Positions 12,086 through 22,769 are shown, counted from the stretch's first letter. The stretch: 64,000 nucleotides of DNA from Homarus americanus (GCF_018991925.1 NW_024737068.1:3869910-3933909), one strand, 5' to 3'. Notes: generated by a model from the letters alone, not told the origin. Translations and numbers: made by a program.

Positions 12086-12373
12086 CAGTGGGGTATGCTA
12101 TAACGAATCTAATTGGTTCTAGAACCTTGTTTGTTATAGCATTTGTTCGTTATAGGATTAATCCGTTCCAGGCCCCCAAATACAACCACTTAACACTGAA
12201 AAATATAATATAAAATTGTAAAAATTGTAAAAAAGTGCATAAATATGCATCTAAACCCCTGAAATAAAGAATATCATTAATATTTGTAATAAAAAAACAA
12301 TAAATTAGAAAAAAAAAAAAAAATTAAATAATGTTCGTTGTAGGAGTTTCGTTCGTTATAGCATACCCCACTG
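12086..12373. mobile_element. 288 bp MITE with perfect 22 bp inverted repeats
   Basis: The ends are CAGTGGGGTATGCTATAACGAA and its exact complement, flanked by TA at 12084-12085 and 12374-12375. The inside is AT-rich with no coding capacity. This is a classic Tc1/mariner-pogo-type MITE. It splits the 5' region of the second Tigger family, so it is the younger insertion. Confidence 0.92.
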
Positions 12374-12383
12374 TATTAACTGT

Positions 12384-12490
12384 GAATATAGTAAAGAATA
12401 TCAACGAGAAGCGTTCTGGTGATAGAATTCCCGGTGATGATCGTAAAAGAAAGGATATAACACTTGAAGAGAAGCTCGATTTTATCAACC
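12384..12490 (+). pseudogene. Tigger-type transposase N-terminus (CENP-B-like HTH), truncated
   Basis: The frame reads KRSGDRIPGDDRKRKDITLEEKLDFIN. RKRK followed by a 'LEEKLDFI' helix is the usual entry into the N-terminal HTH of CENP-B/Tigger proteins (quoted in parts: EKRSGDR, RKRKDI, LEEKLDFI). No ATG precedes it in frame and homology stops soon after. It belongs to the element starting at 11944. Confidence 0.55.
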
Positions 12491-12629
12491 TCAAAATCAC
12501 CCTTCTCCCCCATCAACTAAAGTGTTACATTTACTGTATGATTTCATTATTAGATATGAATGTAAAATTTATTTAGACTGTGCTATCCTTTGTATTAGGC
12601 TAACTACTAAATTTTTTCGATTTCGAGTA

Positions 12630-15340
12630 CAGTATTACCCCGCCTAACGCGGTTTCACTTAGCGCGTTTTATCATATACGCGGTGCCTTGCCAGAGCTGA
12701 ACTTTCACTTAACACGGAATTTTTCATCATATACGCGGTGAGTGTCCGGCGCGACGCTATTTTTAGATTTTCCCCACGCGCCACGCGCCCCTGCCCGCCT
12801 GCCTGCCTGCCTCTCCCTCCTCCTCCCTCCGCTTGGGTAAGCGGCGCGGTAAGGTTGCGCAGTGTGTGTCTTTGTTGCGTTATCACTGACGTCATATGAC
12901 GTATCGGACTGTGATTGGCCATGCATCCCTACCCCCCTCTGCTGCTAGCTGTAATTGGCTTAAAGTATTATGACGTGACCACCCCGGGAAGGGAGGGAGG
13001 GAGGGAGGAGAGACGATGCTTGACCTAGCTGCGGCAGTTTCATCCCTCAAGGCCACACCGTGTAAACGCGCATCCATTGTTCAGTAAAATGGCTTCCGCC
13101 GGACCACCACCGCCCCCAGAGAGAGACCTTTCCTTACCTGGACCCAGCGGCACTAAGCCAAAGAAGACACGACGTTCCTTAAGCTACGAGGTGAAGTACC
13201 AAATTGTTCAAGATTTGGAGAAAGGAACACGGCAAGTTGATCTCGCGCGCCAGCATCGCGTCAACGAATCTACGATTCGCACGATCAAGAAGGATGCAGC
13301 CAAGATCAAAGAGCACATGAAAATCACAAAGTCTGCAGGTGCTTCATCTATCAGGTATTGCCAGAACAGGGTGCTGGCAAAAGTGGAAAATTTGCTGGCG
13401 AGTTATTTGGTTCGTCAGGCGCGACGCAACATGGCGGTGGACACGCGCTCAGTGCAGGAGTACGCACGTGAGCTATACGCAGCAGTGTCACGTAAGCTGG
13501 GAATTGCAGAGCCCAAACCCTTCAATGCTTCCTCTGGTTGGCTGCATAGGTTTAAGAAGAGGAACAAGATCACCAACATCAACATTGGTGGTGAGGAAGC
13601 GAGTGCTGACCGTGTGGCGGCTAGAGATTTTCCTCCGTTTTTACGTGAGATTATGGAGGAAGGACAGTACACCGACGACCAGGTGTTTAACATGGACGAA
13701 TCTGGTCTTTTCTGGAAAAAGTTACCTTCCAAGACCTTCGTTGTCCAGTCTGCCAGCAAGGTAAGGGGTCGGAAGTTGCAGAAGGAACGCATCACCGTCC
13801 TGTTTACCACCAATGCCTCCGGTACCTGTAAACCAAAGTTATCGGTGATTCACACAGCCCGCAAGCCGCACGCCTACAAGAATATGGACATGAACAAGCT
13901 TAATGTCCACTGGCTAACCGCACGTAAGGCGTGGATGTCCTCTTCTCTGTCCCTCTTCTGGTTTGACAACTGTTTTGTTCCCGACGTGAAGAAATTCTGC
14001 GAGCAACAGAATGTTCCATTCAATATTTTGTTGCTCCTTGACAACGCACCTGGACACTCGCCCCTACTTATGGATCGTCACCCCAACGTAAAAGTGGTCT
14101 TCCTTCCTCCCAACACTACGTCATTAATCCAGCCCATGGACCAGGAGTTGATCTGCAATGTGAAAGCTGCGTACTCTGCAAAGAAGTTCAAGCTGCTGAA
14201 CGACTCTACCAACACCAAGGATGAGTTGCGTAAGCTGGGTGACACCGACAGCGAGAGCAAAAGCGACGAGGACAAGGAACAAGAGGCGGTGACTCAAGAA
14301 CTTCTCGTCAAACAATTTTGGAAGAAGTTTAACGTTAAACAAGCTGTAGACTTCTTGGTGGAGGCATGGGATCTGCTGACTATTGCTATGATTCGTCACG
14401 CATGGAGACATGTGTTGCATGGCATACCAGGTGAGAGGAGGAGTGAACCTGTGACTGGTCAGGTTCAGACTGTTGCAGTAGCAGTGGACCTTGCCAGAGA
14501 AGCTGCGCTCAATATTACAGCTGAAGGCTTCTCCAAGACCACCAACGAAGACATCCTGGAGGTGATCAGAGATCCTGAAGTGACAGCCGACGAGATGTTG
14601 GAAGAAGAACACGCCAGTGAAGAGGAGGAAGAAGGTGCGTCATTCTCCGAAGAACCTAGTTTAAGTCATAGTGATATTAAGTGTGCCATAGAGTTTGCAG
14701 AAAAAATTAAGTCCGTCCTTTCCCGCGACAATGACGATGACCGCTATGAAGTCTTCCATACCCGGCTGGTGCAGGCTATGGAGCCGTACATCACGGTGTA
14801 TCATGACAACATCAACGCCAGCCGTCAGCAAAGCATAACCGAGTTCTTCGCCCGCAACCCACCACAGCCAGCCCAAGCCAGTGATAGTGAAAGTGAAGTT
14901 GACTTTGAGGGATTTGTCAGGGAAGCCCTGACAACTGTAAGTGACAGTGATGGTGATTCACCTAGTAATGGTGATTCACCTGAGGGCCAGTAATCTGCCC
15001 TCTGCCTCGGAACCAGCCTCCATCCCCGTATGCCGACCCATCTCTTCTACAACCGTAAGTGTTACATCTAACTTTTAGTTTCTCTAACTTAACCTTCATT
15101 TTTCCTATGTTAACCTTTATCTTTCCTAACCTAACCTCTTCTATATTACTTGTTTTTTCATACCATCATAAAGTTAAGATAGAATTTTTACTACAACATA
15201 GTTATGTGTCGTCAAAAAGTGGAGTTTGGGGGTCGGGCTGGTTTCTATTGGAATTAATCCCATATGTTCTGTTGTTCACTTAACGCGGATTTCACTTAAC
15301 ACGGGACCCTCTGGGTTCAATTGACCGCGTTAAATTGAAT
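12630..15340 (+). mobile_element. Near-complete autonomous Tigger transposon
   Basis: The 5' TIR starts CAGTATTACCCCGCCTAACG at 12630 with TA before it. A GC-rich, CpG-containing leader (12700-13080) is followed by an uninterrupted transposase ORF, a 3' UTR with 'cctaacctaacc' words, and a 3' TIR region (15275-15335) of 'aacgcgg' blocks. The last bases of the 3' TIR are corrupted where it meets the (TA)n run, so the 3' target site cannot be confirmed. Length is about 2.7 kb, normal for Tigger elements. Confidence 0.92.
13089..14993 (+). CDS. Tigger/pogo transposase (DDE superfamily), intact
   Basis: 634 residues from ATG at 13089 (context aaaATGg; an upstream in-frame TTG is not used). It cuts and joins DNA at TA sites in the nucleus. 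Domains in order: a basic N-terminus with KPKKTRR; a CENP-B/psq-type HTH at about residues 30-80 (VDLARQHRVNESTIRTIKK); a second CENPB-type DNA-binding HTH at about 100-170 (FNASSGWLHRFKKRN); and a DDE catalytic core with Asp in FNMDESGLFW, Asp in LLLLDNAPGH and the third Asp in SLIQPMDQ, 32 residues after the second. The C-terminal 130 residues are acidic and Ser-rich. They contain QQSITEFF (residues 580-587), a good match to a PCNA-interacting box. No frameshift or stop is present, so the protein is potentially active. TIGD-like host genes are related, but the flanking TIRs mark this as a transposon. Confidence 0.95.
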   Translation: MASAGPPPPPERDLSLPGPSGTKPKKTRRSLSYEVKYQIVQDLEKGTRQVDLARQHRVNESTIRTIKKDAAKIKEHMKITKSAGASSIRYCQNRVLAKVENLLASYLVRQARRNMAVDTRSVQEYARELYAAVSRKLGIAEPKPFNASSGWLHRFKKRNKITNINIGGEEASADRVAARDFPPFLREIMEEGQYTDDQVFNMDESGLFWKKLPSKTFVVQSASKVRGRKLQKERITVLFTTNASGTCKPKLSVIHTARKPHAYKNMDMNKLNVHWLTARKAWMSSSLSLFWFDNCFVPDVKKFCEQQNVPFNILLLLDNAPGHSPLLMDRHPNVKVVFLPPNTTSLIQPMDQELICNVKAAYSAKKFKLLNDSTNTKDELRKLGDTDSESKSDEDKEQEAVTQELLVKQFWKKFNVKQAVDFLVEAWDLLTIAMIRHAWRHVLHGIPGERRSEPVTGQVQTVAVAVDLAREAALNITAEGFSKTTNEDILEVIRDPEVTADEMLEEEHASEEEEEGASFSEEPSLSHSDIKCAIEFAEKIKSVLSRDNDDDRYEVFHTRLVQAMEPYITVYHDNINASRQQSITEFFARNPPQPAQASDSESEVDFEGFVREALTTVSDSDGDSPSNGDSPEGQ

Positions 15341-15347
15341 TCTAACT

Positions 15348-15618
<271 letters not shown>

Positions 15619-15718
15619 NNNNNNNNNNNNNNNNNNNNNNNNNNNNNNNNNNNNNNNNNNNNNNNNNNNNNNNNNNNNNNNNNNNNNNNNNNNNNNNNNN
15701 NNNNNNNNNNNNNNNNNN
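15619..15718. other. Assembly gap (100 N)
   Basis: Exactly 100 unknown bases, the conventional placeholder for a gap of unknown size. Sequence to the left and right may not be adjacent in the genome. Confidence 0.98.
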
Positions 15719-15824
15719 ATCTCCTCCAAACAATACAACACTAAATTATAGAAACACAAACATATGTAACTTATCCCCTGGACAGCCCTAGGAGAGACTC
15801 AAATAGGGTCAGACACGTGGTCTG

Positions 15825-16205
15825 AAATACATCAAGTGGTAATTCCTCCTCAGTCAGACCAGCATTAATTGCCCTTGCCCATGATGGTATTTCAGGACAT
15901 TTGGGAATCCTGAAACATATAAAAAGCTCCTCCAACACTATTACTGGCCTGGACTTAGGAAGGATGTGTCAAAGTACCTAAAAATCTTGTCATATTTGTC
16001 AAATGGTAGGAAAACCAAATGAAAGTATACCAGCAGCTCCCATTAAGACCATCCCAGTATTTTCTACACCATTTGAAAAGATTGTTGTGGATTGGGGCCC
16101 ATTACCAAAGACTAAGAAGGAAATCAATACCTGCTCACAGTTATGGATACCAGTACACGTTATCCTGAGGCTTTTCCCTTAAAGCATCACTTCAAAATGT
16201 AATTA
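15825..16205 (+). pseudogene. Gypsy integrase N-terminal fragment
   Basis: Translation gives an integrase zinc-binding region: the pair in HDGISGH and the CxxC in SCHICQM, followed by PIKTIPVFSTPFEKIVVD, which begins the catalytic core. A stop and frame changes interrupt it. It ends abruptly near 16205, where a reverse transcriptase segment follows. In gypsy elements integrase comes after reverse transcriptase, so this order shows a junction between two elements. Confidence 0.7.
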
Positions 16206-17030
16206 AACCTCTTTTGCACCTTTTCACTTCGGTGGACATGTTGAAAGGATATTATCAAGTGGGACCTACGTATAGGGCAAAAATAATCTCAGCTTTTATA
16301 ACTCCATTTGGTCTTTTTCAATATTTGGTTATGGCGTTTGGCTTTTCTAATGCTCTGGCCACATTCCAGAGGGCAATCAATCACCTGATTCAGGACCTAG
16401 GTGGGACGTTCGCCTACCTGGATGACCTGGTGGTGGTGTCGGACGGCTGGGACGAACATCTGGTGCGTTTGGAGATACTGTTCGCACGACTGCAAGAGAC
16501 TGGATTCACCATAAACCTGGCTAAATCTGCTTTTGGCCGGGCCTCAGTGACTTACCTGGGACATATCGCTGGGCATGGTATTGTGAGACCCAAGGACGCA
16601 AACGTTAAAGCCATCTTGTCCTTCCCCACTCCAAGGACGAGGAAGGAACTCATGCGCTTCCTGGGATGTGCGGCTACTACCGTCGGTTCTGCAGTAACTT
16701 CTCCAGCGTGCGGACCCCCCACAGACCTTACCAGTTCTGAGGTCCCTTACATCTGGAACCAGAGATGCGACCAGTCTTTCCACCACCTCAAAGCCTTTCT
16801 TGCTCCAAGCCTGTAGTCCACCCCCCTGACTACACCTTGCCCTTCCATCTGCAAATCGACGCTAGCGGTGTCGGAGTGGGGGCTGTGCTCCTACAACCCG
16901 ATCCAACCACTGATGTCCTTCACCCTGTGGCATACTACTCCGCCAAGTTGAAAAACATCAGACCAACTACTCGACCATAGAAAAGGAGGCCCTGGCTCTG
17001 GTGTTGGCAATAAAGAAGTTTGAATGACCT
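16206..17030 (+). pseudogene. Gypsy reverse transcriptase and RNase H fragment
   Basis: The frame from 16214 encodes the palm of a Ty3/gypsy RT: FTSVDMLKGYYQV, then FITPFGLFQYLVMAFGFSNA, the catalytic YLDD in TFAYLDDLVVV, and YLGHIAGHGI. A frame change near 16680 and a stop near 16816 follow. RNase H resumes in another frame with LQIDASGVGVGAVLLQ (first catalytic Asp) and a later shift at about 16965 into 'STIEKEALALVL'. The N-terminal third of RT is missing. No functional protein is expected. Confidence 0.85.
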
Positions 17031-17159
17031 CCGTCTTTCCCACAAACAACCCTAGTCTTCACCGACCATAACCACTCACGTTCATCCAAACGAACAAGAC
17101 CTCCAACCAGCGAATCATCCGCTGGGCTCTCCTCACCCAGCCCTATAATCTACAAGTCC

Positions 17160-17282
17160 GGCACATAAGGGGGTGGACAACCTGATTGCGAACTCCTTAT
17201 CCCGAGCTCAGTGGAAATGCAGCAGCTACTCAGACGCACCAGGTGATCACTTCGCCCGCGCTTATGGAGGTCTTTGGAGGTG
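17160..17282 (+). pseudogene. End of gypsy RNase H region before the LTR
   Basis: The short segment 'DNLIANSLSR' matches the conserved end of gypsy RNase H (family pattern: D-N-x-x-A-D-x-L-S-R). It is followed by a purine-rich stretch (gcttatggaggtctttggagg) that could be the polypurine tract of the adjacent LTR. Integrase is absent, so the element is internally deleted. Confidence 0.5.
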
Positions 17283-17900
17283 TGTTACGAACCGCGCCAT
17301 CAATTGTCATGATCTACCTACCCAGCACTACGAACCACGCCATCTATTGTCCTGATCTACTACTCCAGCACCACGAGCAACGCCATCTTGGGACGAAACC
17401 CGAGTATGACTAGTCTTAGTTACCACTCTGGGGTTTCCTTCTCCATATCCTGGTTGTTGCGTTACCTCCTCCAAGTCTTCCTCATCAGCTCCAGTTCGAT
17501 GGAGTTCAGTTCACTCTGGGAAGTGACCACAGGATCACCTATCCTGAAACCTACGGCACAGTGACTACCTACCGTCTTCTACAATACTCAGCCTTACTCG
17601 TCAGCCATCTCAGCCCGCACTTAAGTATTTGTAATCTAATATTGCCTCCCGCCTCCACCTTGCTTCAAAATTGTTGTATGTTGTATAAATATGTATATAC
17701 TGTTAATGTATAGGTTAAGTATAAGGGTAAATTATAGAAAGCTGAATATTTTGTAGGAATTTATGGTATTTATTATACACAACACAAACTCGCATCCTTT
17801 GTCAACCCTTTTATAGTCCGATTGTCTTTGTTTTTTATTGTTGTCGCCTGTTGGGATCTGGGTAGACTTTAGCTATATTCTAAATCCCCAACTCGTAACA
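17283..17900 (+). mobile_element. Putative LTR (618 bp) of the gypsy fragment
   Basis: The segment begins TGTTACGAAC and ends ACTCGTAACA, so its termini are inverted (TGTTACGA / TCGTAACA) with TG...CA-type boundaries. It contains a TATA-like 'tataaatatgtatata' near 17690. The upstream polypurine-like tract fits a 3' LTR. No second copy is present in the window, so the call rests on boundary structure and position. Confidence 0.6.
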
Positions 17901-18930
17901 ATGATTAAACAATTAAAGGAATCAAACAAATAATGGGAGTCAGCAATTAATGGATTCAAACAATTAAATGGAGTCAACAATTGATAGAATCGAACAATAA
18001 AGGGGAGTCAGCAATTAATGGAATCAAACAATTATAGAATCAAACCATGAACAAATATTTCCTACGGCAGTGGCCCTGGGGGAAGGTTCTGGAACACGGT
18101 GATGCACATTCAGGGTAGGGAAGCGCCCATTCAACTCCACACTCGAGCGACGTCTTGTAATGGCAGGAGAACACCGGGGCACAGACGGAATGTGATGAAC
18201 TGACGGTCGTGGTATGCGGTAGTGGTAGATGACCAGAGAGTTGGCAGTTGATAGGTGAAGGTCTGGGAACACAGCCCACGAGTCCAGGACCTATGATGAG
18301 ATCACAGCCAGAGTTTGACGGACAGCAGGGTAGCTAGATACTGACTGTATGACGGCTGGGTTGAATCTGCCGGTCGCGCAGATAGTCGCTGCCGTTCTCA
18401 CCTCTGTCCAACCACCCCAAGTGTCGTCTGCACCAGCAAGCGAGCGAGTTAGCAGCGGTAACCAGCCGGAGGATCGTTTCCGCCCTTACAAAGGCTAAGG
18501 GAGTAAACCCCTAACGAAAAATCTGTGGTGGAGCCCGGCATCAAGCAGACATACTTACAGAGCTTCAACAAGACCCCAACGGCGGTATAGGCGGAAGAGG
18601 TGACCACCAAGGGAACCAAACGACTACAACGGCGGACGAAGGCAGTGGATGATGGACAGGCTACTAAGGCGAAACCCAACAAACTGGGCTATCGGCATCC
18701 ATTGCAACTCTCCTTCTCCCCAGTCGTTGCAACATTTGCCCCACTGAATCAGGAAAGGGGAGAGCCAAGATGTGTGGTTGCAGCCTGCTCTCCTTCCTCA
18801 CCACATAAATCAACTCATGAGCAGCCATCATCCAGCTCATCATATCTCTCATCATCATCAAAACTCCTACTGTATACCCTCAAAAGTCCTATGGCGACGG
18901 GGATAGGCAGAGATGACTGCAAGAGTCTCT
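17901..18930. other. Degenerate short repeats then unassigned sequence
   Basis: Positions 17903-18045 are degenerate tandem repeats of 'ggagtcagcaattaatgga(a/t)tcaaacaatta' (in parts: ggagtcagcaattaatgg, tcaaacaatta). From 18046 to 18930 the sequence has balanced composition and several frames of 60-110 codons with no recognised domain. The last part may be the 5' UTR of the LINE that follows. Confidence 0.45.
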
Positions 18931-19198
18931 AGTCACAACTCTGAACATTGGCGGCACATATAAGATGGTCGTTTATGCCCTGGGATCTTGGCAGCAGTGC
19001 AATCCGGTCTTGTCTGTTTGACTGAGCAGCCCTTCCAAGGAGCCGCTCCGCTCACCCCACATGGGGAGGGGTCTAGAAACATAGCCTTTCTAAAAAAACA
19101 ACCTGACTGGGCAGCCGCACCCAGTAAAGTTATCCTCATTCGGTCGAAAACACAATCAAAATCACAGATCCGAACAAAAACAAACCATACAACCTCTT

Positions 19199-19812
19199 AT
19201 GGTCACTGCATGGAATGTTAGGATCCTTTTGGATACTGGCACAAATGAGCTTCCTGGAAGAAGAACTTCCCTTGTGGCAAAAGAGCTGGCTAGGTATAAC
19301 ATCGACAGAGCAGCCATTAGTGAGTCCCGGCTCCCAGACGAGGGTCAACTTTTACACCGACCTCGACAGAACGCTAACCTCTATCCCCAGAGAAGATAAG
19401 GTTGTGCTCCTTGGTGAATCCAATGGCAGAGATGCTGACATTTGGAAGGGAACCATAGGGAGAAATGGACTAGGCAAGTGTAATCCCAACGGCCTATTCC
19501 TCCTCAGCAAGTGTGCTGCACACAACCTCACTATCACCAACACCTTGTTTAGGCAGGCCTACAAGTTCAAGGATTCGTGGCAACACCCACGATCAAAACA
19601 CTGGCATCTCATTGACTACATCATTGTCAGAGAAAGAGATCGCCGAGATGTCCTCATCACCCATGCCATGCATGGCTCAGACTTCTACGACACTGATCAT
19701 CGGCTCGTCAGAGCCAAGCTCTCTTTTCATGTCGCCCCAAAACGGCGAAGGCAGCAAGCCTCCAGAAGAGGTTTGAACACTAAGCGTCTGGAGAATCCAG
19801 CGGTAGCAGTGT
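19199..19812 (+). pseudogene. LINE apurinic-type endonuclease, frameshifted
   Basis: The domain starts VTAWNVRILLDTG (catalytic Asn region) and continues ARYNIDRAAISESRLPDEGQL (quoted in parts: SESRLP holds the catalytic Glu). A deletion and frame change follow near 19350. The second half reads GESNGRDADIWKGTIG, then HPRSKHWHLIDYIIV and TDHRLVRAKL, which contain the catalytic D-x-x-I and DH residues. In this family the first motif is usually GDFN; here Asp and Phe are replaced by Glu and Ser. The nuclease is therefore both interrupted and mutated at a key site. Confidence 0.75.
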
Positions 19813-20599
19813 AGCACATGCTTTCAGAGAGCAACTCGAATATGGGCTGATAAACAATCCAACAAAAACAACTCAAACCCCAGTGCCAAATGGGATATTC
19901 TCAATACTATCATGACAAAAACTTGCAGAGACCCTCGGCCAGATCGAAAGAATACACCAGGACTGTTTTTATGAAAATTACCGGGCAATTAATGTAATTT
20001 TCGATGAAAAACGAGCTACTTTAACTGACTGGCAAAACAACCCTCAGTCTTGGACCAAGGCTGATACCTTCGGCAAGAAGAAAACGGCGGTCCAGTGGGA
20101 ACTTCGCAATCTAAACAATGACTGGTTTAAAATTAAAGCACGTGAAACACAAAAATTTTAAGATCATCACAAGATGCGCGAATTTTTCATTTCCACTAAA
20201 CCATTTTATGGGCCAATCACTCGTGGAGCAGCCCCCCTTCGCTCATCCGACGGTAACTCCCTAATTAAAGATGATGAGGGCCTCCTTCAGCGCTGGAAGG
20301 AGCACTACCATTTACTGCTCAATTGAAACACCGGTCCCTCTGCATCCAGAGCATGATGAGGTAGCTACTGCCATCAAACAGATGAAAAATAACAAAGCCT
20401 CAGGGCCTAATGGAATCCCAGCCTAGCTGTATAATGCAGGAGAACCTCTACTTACCAGCCGTTTTCACTCTCTCTTGGAGAATATATGGGACAACGATGA
20501 AGAGATTCAGCTTCGGATCAAATGTGCATCCCAAGTCTTTGGCAGACTCCATACCCGTGTCTTTCGCTGTAGGGAGCTGCAATTACGTACAAAGTTATA

Positions 20600-20837
20600 C
20601 TTATATTGAGCATTGCTCTTCCCCACCCTGCTGTATGGCAGCGAGACATGGGTCACGTACAGGAGGCACTTCAGGCACTCGAAAACTTTCACCAACGTAG
20701 TTTACGTTCCATCCTCCGAATTCGCTGGGAAGAACAGGAGAACAAATGTCAGTTTCTTGCTGACACCAACTGTTAAAGCATCGAGGCTACTATTATCCAT
20801 GAACAACTGTGCTGGACTGGCCATGTTAGTTGCATGA
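20600..20837 (+). pseudogene. LINE ORF2 C-terminal remnant
   Basis: The segment around LFPTLLYGSETWVTYRRH corresponds to the conserved 'LLYG(C/S)ETW' region downstream of the RT thumb in many LINE ORF2 proteins. A frame change follows, then TVKASRLLLSMNNCAGLAM. It marks the 3' coding end of the element starting near 18.9 kb. Confidence 0.6.
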
Positions 20838-21161
20838 CGACGGTACACTGCCAAAGCAGCTATTTTACAGTTGCCTAACGAATAGTAAACTTAACGCTGG
20901 CGGGCAACTGAAAAGGTATAAGGATAGTTGTAATCGCCTTTAGAGCGATCATGGGTAATTAACACCAGTCATGTTGCACTTGAACATTATAATTCGGTCA
21001 AACCTGCTGAATACAATCCATTCTTAGTATTTCAAATATTAAATCATATGTAGGTAATCATACAGAAATGTCTAATTGCTATATTTTCATGATGTCACAG
21101 TGACAAACAATATAATGGACACATTCAACCTAAGTAAACGTAAGTACAAGTTGAACTTACG

Positions 21162-21471
21162 TGTCAAGGTCTCAAGTGAATAGGTTGGGTGTTAACCCTA
21201 TGATGGTAAGAGCTGAAGTGTTGAGACCCTGCCAGGCTAACACGTGTTGCAGCGTCAGTCCTTTTATGATACAAACAAGTCTCTCCCTACCGCTACACAA
21301 CACCATCAGTACTTCTAGTCTCTGTATTTTCACTACTAAATACTCTACATGCGGTCAGGCACGCCCACTAAACATGTCATGACTTATAACTTAACATAAT
21401 GTTTGTTTAAGGGTTATCCTTTTAGAGTTATCCTATTAGGGTTATTCTAATCATTACTTCTTGCGGTAACA
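21162..21471 (-). mobile_element. 3' LTR of the minus-strand BEL/Pao element
   Basis: On the minus strand the LTR starts TGTTACCGCAAG at 21471, immediately after a purine tract (atggcggggg). The other end is less certain; TGTC at 21162 on the plus strand would give about 310 bp. Its first 160 bp on the minus strand reappear at 30080-30236. The 5' LTR is absent. Confidence 0.6.
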
Positions 21472-21797
21472 CCCCCGCCATTGAGCGTTCACGCTCTAAA
21501 CCAGATCAGGCCTATGGTACTTAATTTTGTCACGTTCTAGTGACCAAGCTGCCATCGGGCTGTTTGATACTTAACTTTGTCACGTTCATGTGACTACACT
21601 GCCCTCAGGCCGGTAGTACTTATCATTTCCTTAGGACATCTCGGTCCTTTAACGTTCGGACCTCACAATCTTCTTGTGTGGGTACTCAAGTCATTTTCCT
21701 GGCTGACCCCGTCAGCCCCTTCCATTGCTCCCTCCAACAAGCATAACTTAGTTACAGGTCGCAGCATCATAGACGTTGCTGTCTTTAGCATTGCTTG

Positions 21798-22010
21798 TCA
21801 TACAAGTCCATCCTCGCCAACCTTGACATCCATCACTCGACCAAAGTGCCATTGGTTGCGTGGACTATTTGCTTCTGCTATAATGATTAAGTCACCAGGG
21901 CGGAAGTTGCGTCGTGGTCTGAAATGCCCTTGTCGAGTTCTGAGTTGAGGAAGGTACTCCTTCAGCCAACGCTTCCAAATTGATCTGCAAGGTACTGGAC
22001 ATGCTTCCAC
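21798..22010 (-). pseudogene. BEL/Pao DUF5641 (post-integrase) domain
   Basis: The translation contains WKRWLKEYLPQLRTRQGH, then FRPGDLIIIAEANSPRNQW and FGRVMDVKVGEDGLV, the SH3-like C-terminal module of BEL pol proteins. It directly precedes the LTR region, as expected. The frame is open only locally. Confidence 0.8.
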
Positions 22011-22538
22011 CTTCTGCTATATGATTCACCTATTGACCGTCCACCTAAAGGGAGATTACCCTTTTTACCGAGGTGTAAAAATTAACAGGTGTCAGAGCCT
22101 TCGGTTCATTTGGAGTGTTTGGCACCGGGGTGATTGGCCTTTCGTTAACTATGGCCTCCACTTCTCAGAATAGTGTTTGCAGACGTTCATAGTCTAAAAC
22201 TTGCGAGCCCACAATTGATGTAAGACTTTTTTTACTGTGCGAATCTGTCTTTCCCATACTCCCCCCATGTACGGGGCAGCTGGTGGATTGAAGTCCCAAT
22301 CAATATCTGCTTTCAGTAAGGCACCTTTGAGCCTGTCATCTTGCTCTCAACTTTTAACAGCCAGTTTGAGTTCTTTGGCTGCACGTACCATGTTTGTCCC
22401 GTTGTCCGACCTCATACGCTCTTGAGTACCTCTGCGTCGTGAGAACCTTGTTACTGCGTTAAGTAAGGCATCTATGTCTAATGAGGCCAGGACCTCTAGG
22501 TGAACAGTTCTAATAGTCAGACATGTAAACAGACATCT

Positions 22539-22769
22539 CTAACGCTTGACCTGTTTCCTCCCTACCTTGATTATGAAGAGACCAAAACAGTCCGTTCCGG
22601 TGTAAGGAAATGGTGCCTTTCCAGGTGTGACCCGATCTATTGGCAAGTCAGCTTGCCTTTGATGTATACTTCTCCAGTTGTTTCGTCGGCACACTACACA
22701 GCGTCGTATGATTCTGTCAAGCAAGCGTCTGCCCTGAGGGATCCAATACCTATGCCTCACACATGCCAT
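22539..22769 (-). pseudogene. BEL/Pao integrase N-terminal fragment
   Basis: It encodes RHRYWIPQGRRLLDRIIRRC and CVVCRR, the zinc-binding end of a retroviral-type integrase, followed by the linker and APFPYTGTDCFG. The family usually has the first catalytic Asp in 'TG.D.FGP'. The rest of the core (22010-22539) is out of frame and interrupted. Confidence 0.75.

Larger units (their letters stand above)
11944..12500 (+). mobile_element. 5' end of a second Tigger family, interrupted by a MITE
   Basis: It starts CAGTGAGTTCTGCTATAACG after TA at 11942-11943. Further 'ctataacgcg' blocks follow. After the MITE at 12086-12373 the sequence resumes with the beginning of a transposase reading frame, and homology ends near 12490-12500. 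The TIR differs from the Tigger at 12630, so this is a separate family truncated on its right side. Confidence 0.7.
18931..20870 (+). mobile_element. Broken APE-type LINE
   Basis: This non-LTR retrotransposon shows an endonuclease region (19199-19812), a heavily interrupted middle, and the C-terminal end of ORF2 (about 20600-20837). The middle still contains pieces such as PRPDRKNTPG, and a truncated RT start near 20390 ('KNNKASGPNGIP'-like, followed by a stop). Most of the RT palm is missing. The endonuclease type is often annotated in animal genomes as 'craniofacial development protein 2-like', and it is transposon-derived. Confidence 0.75.
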
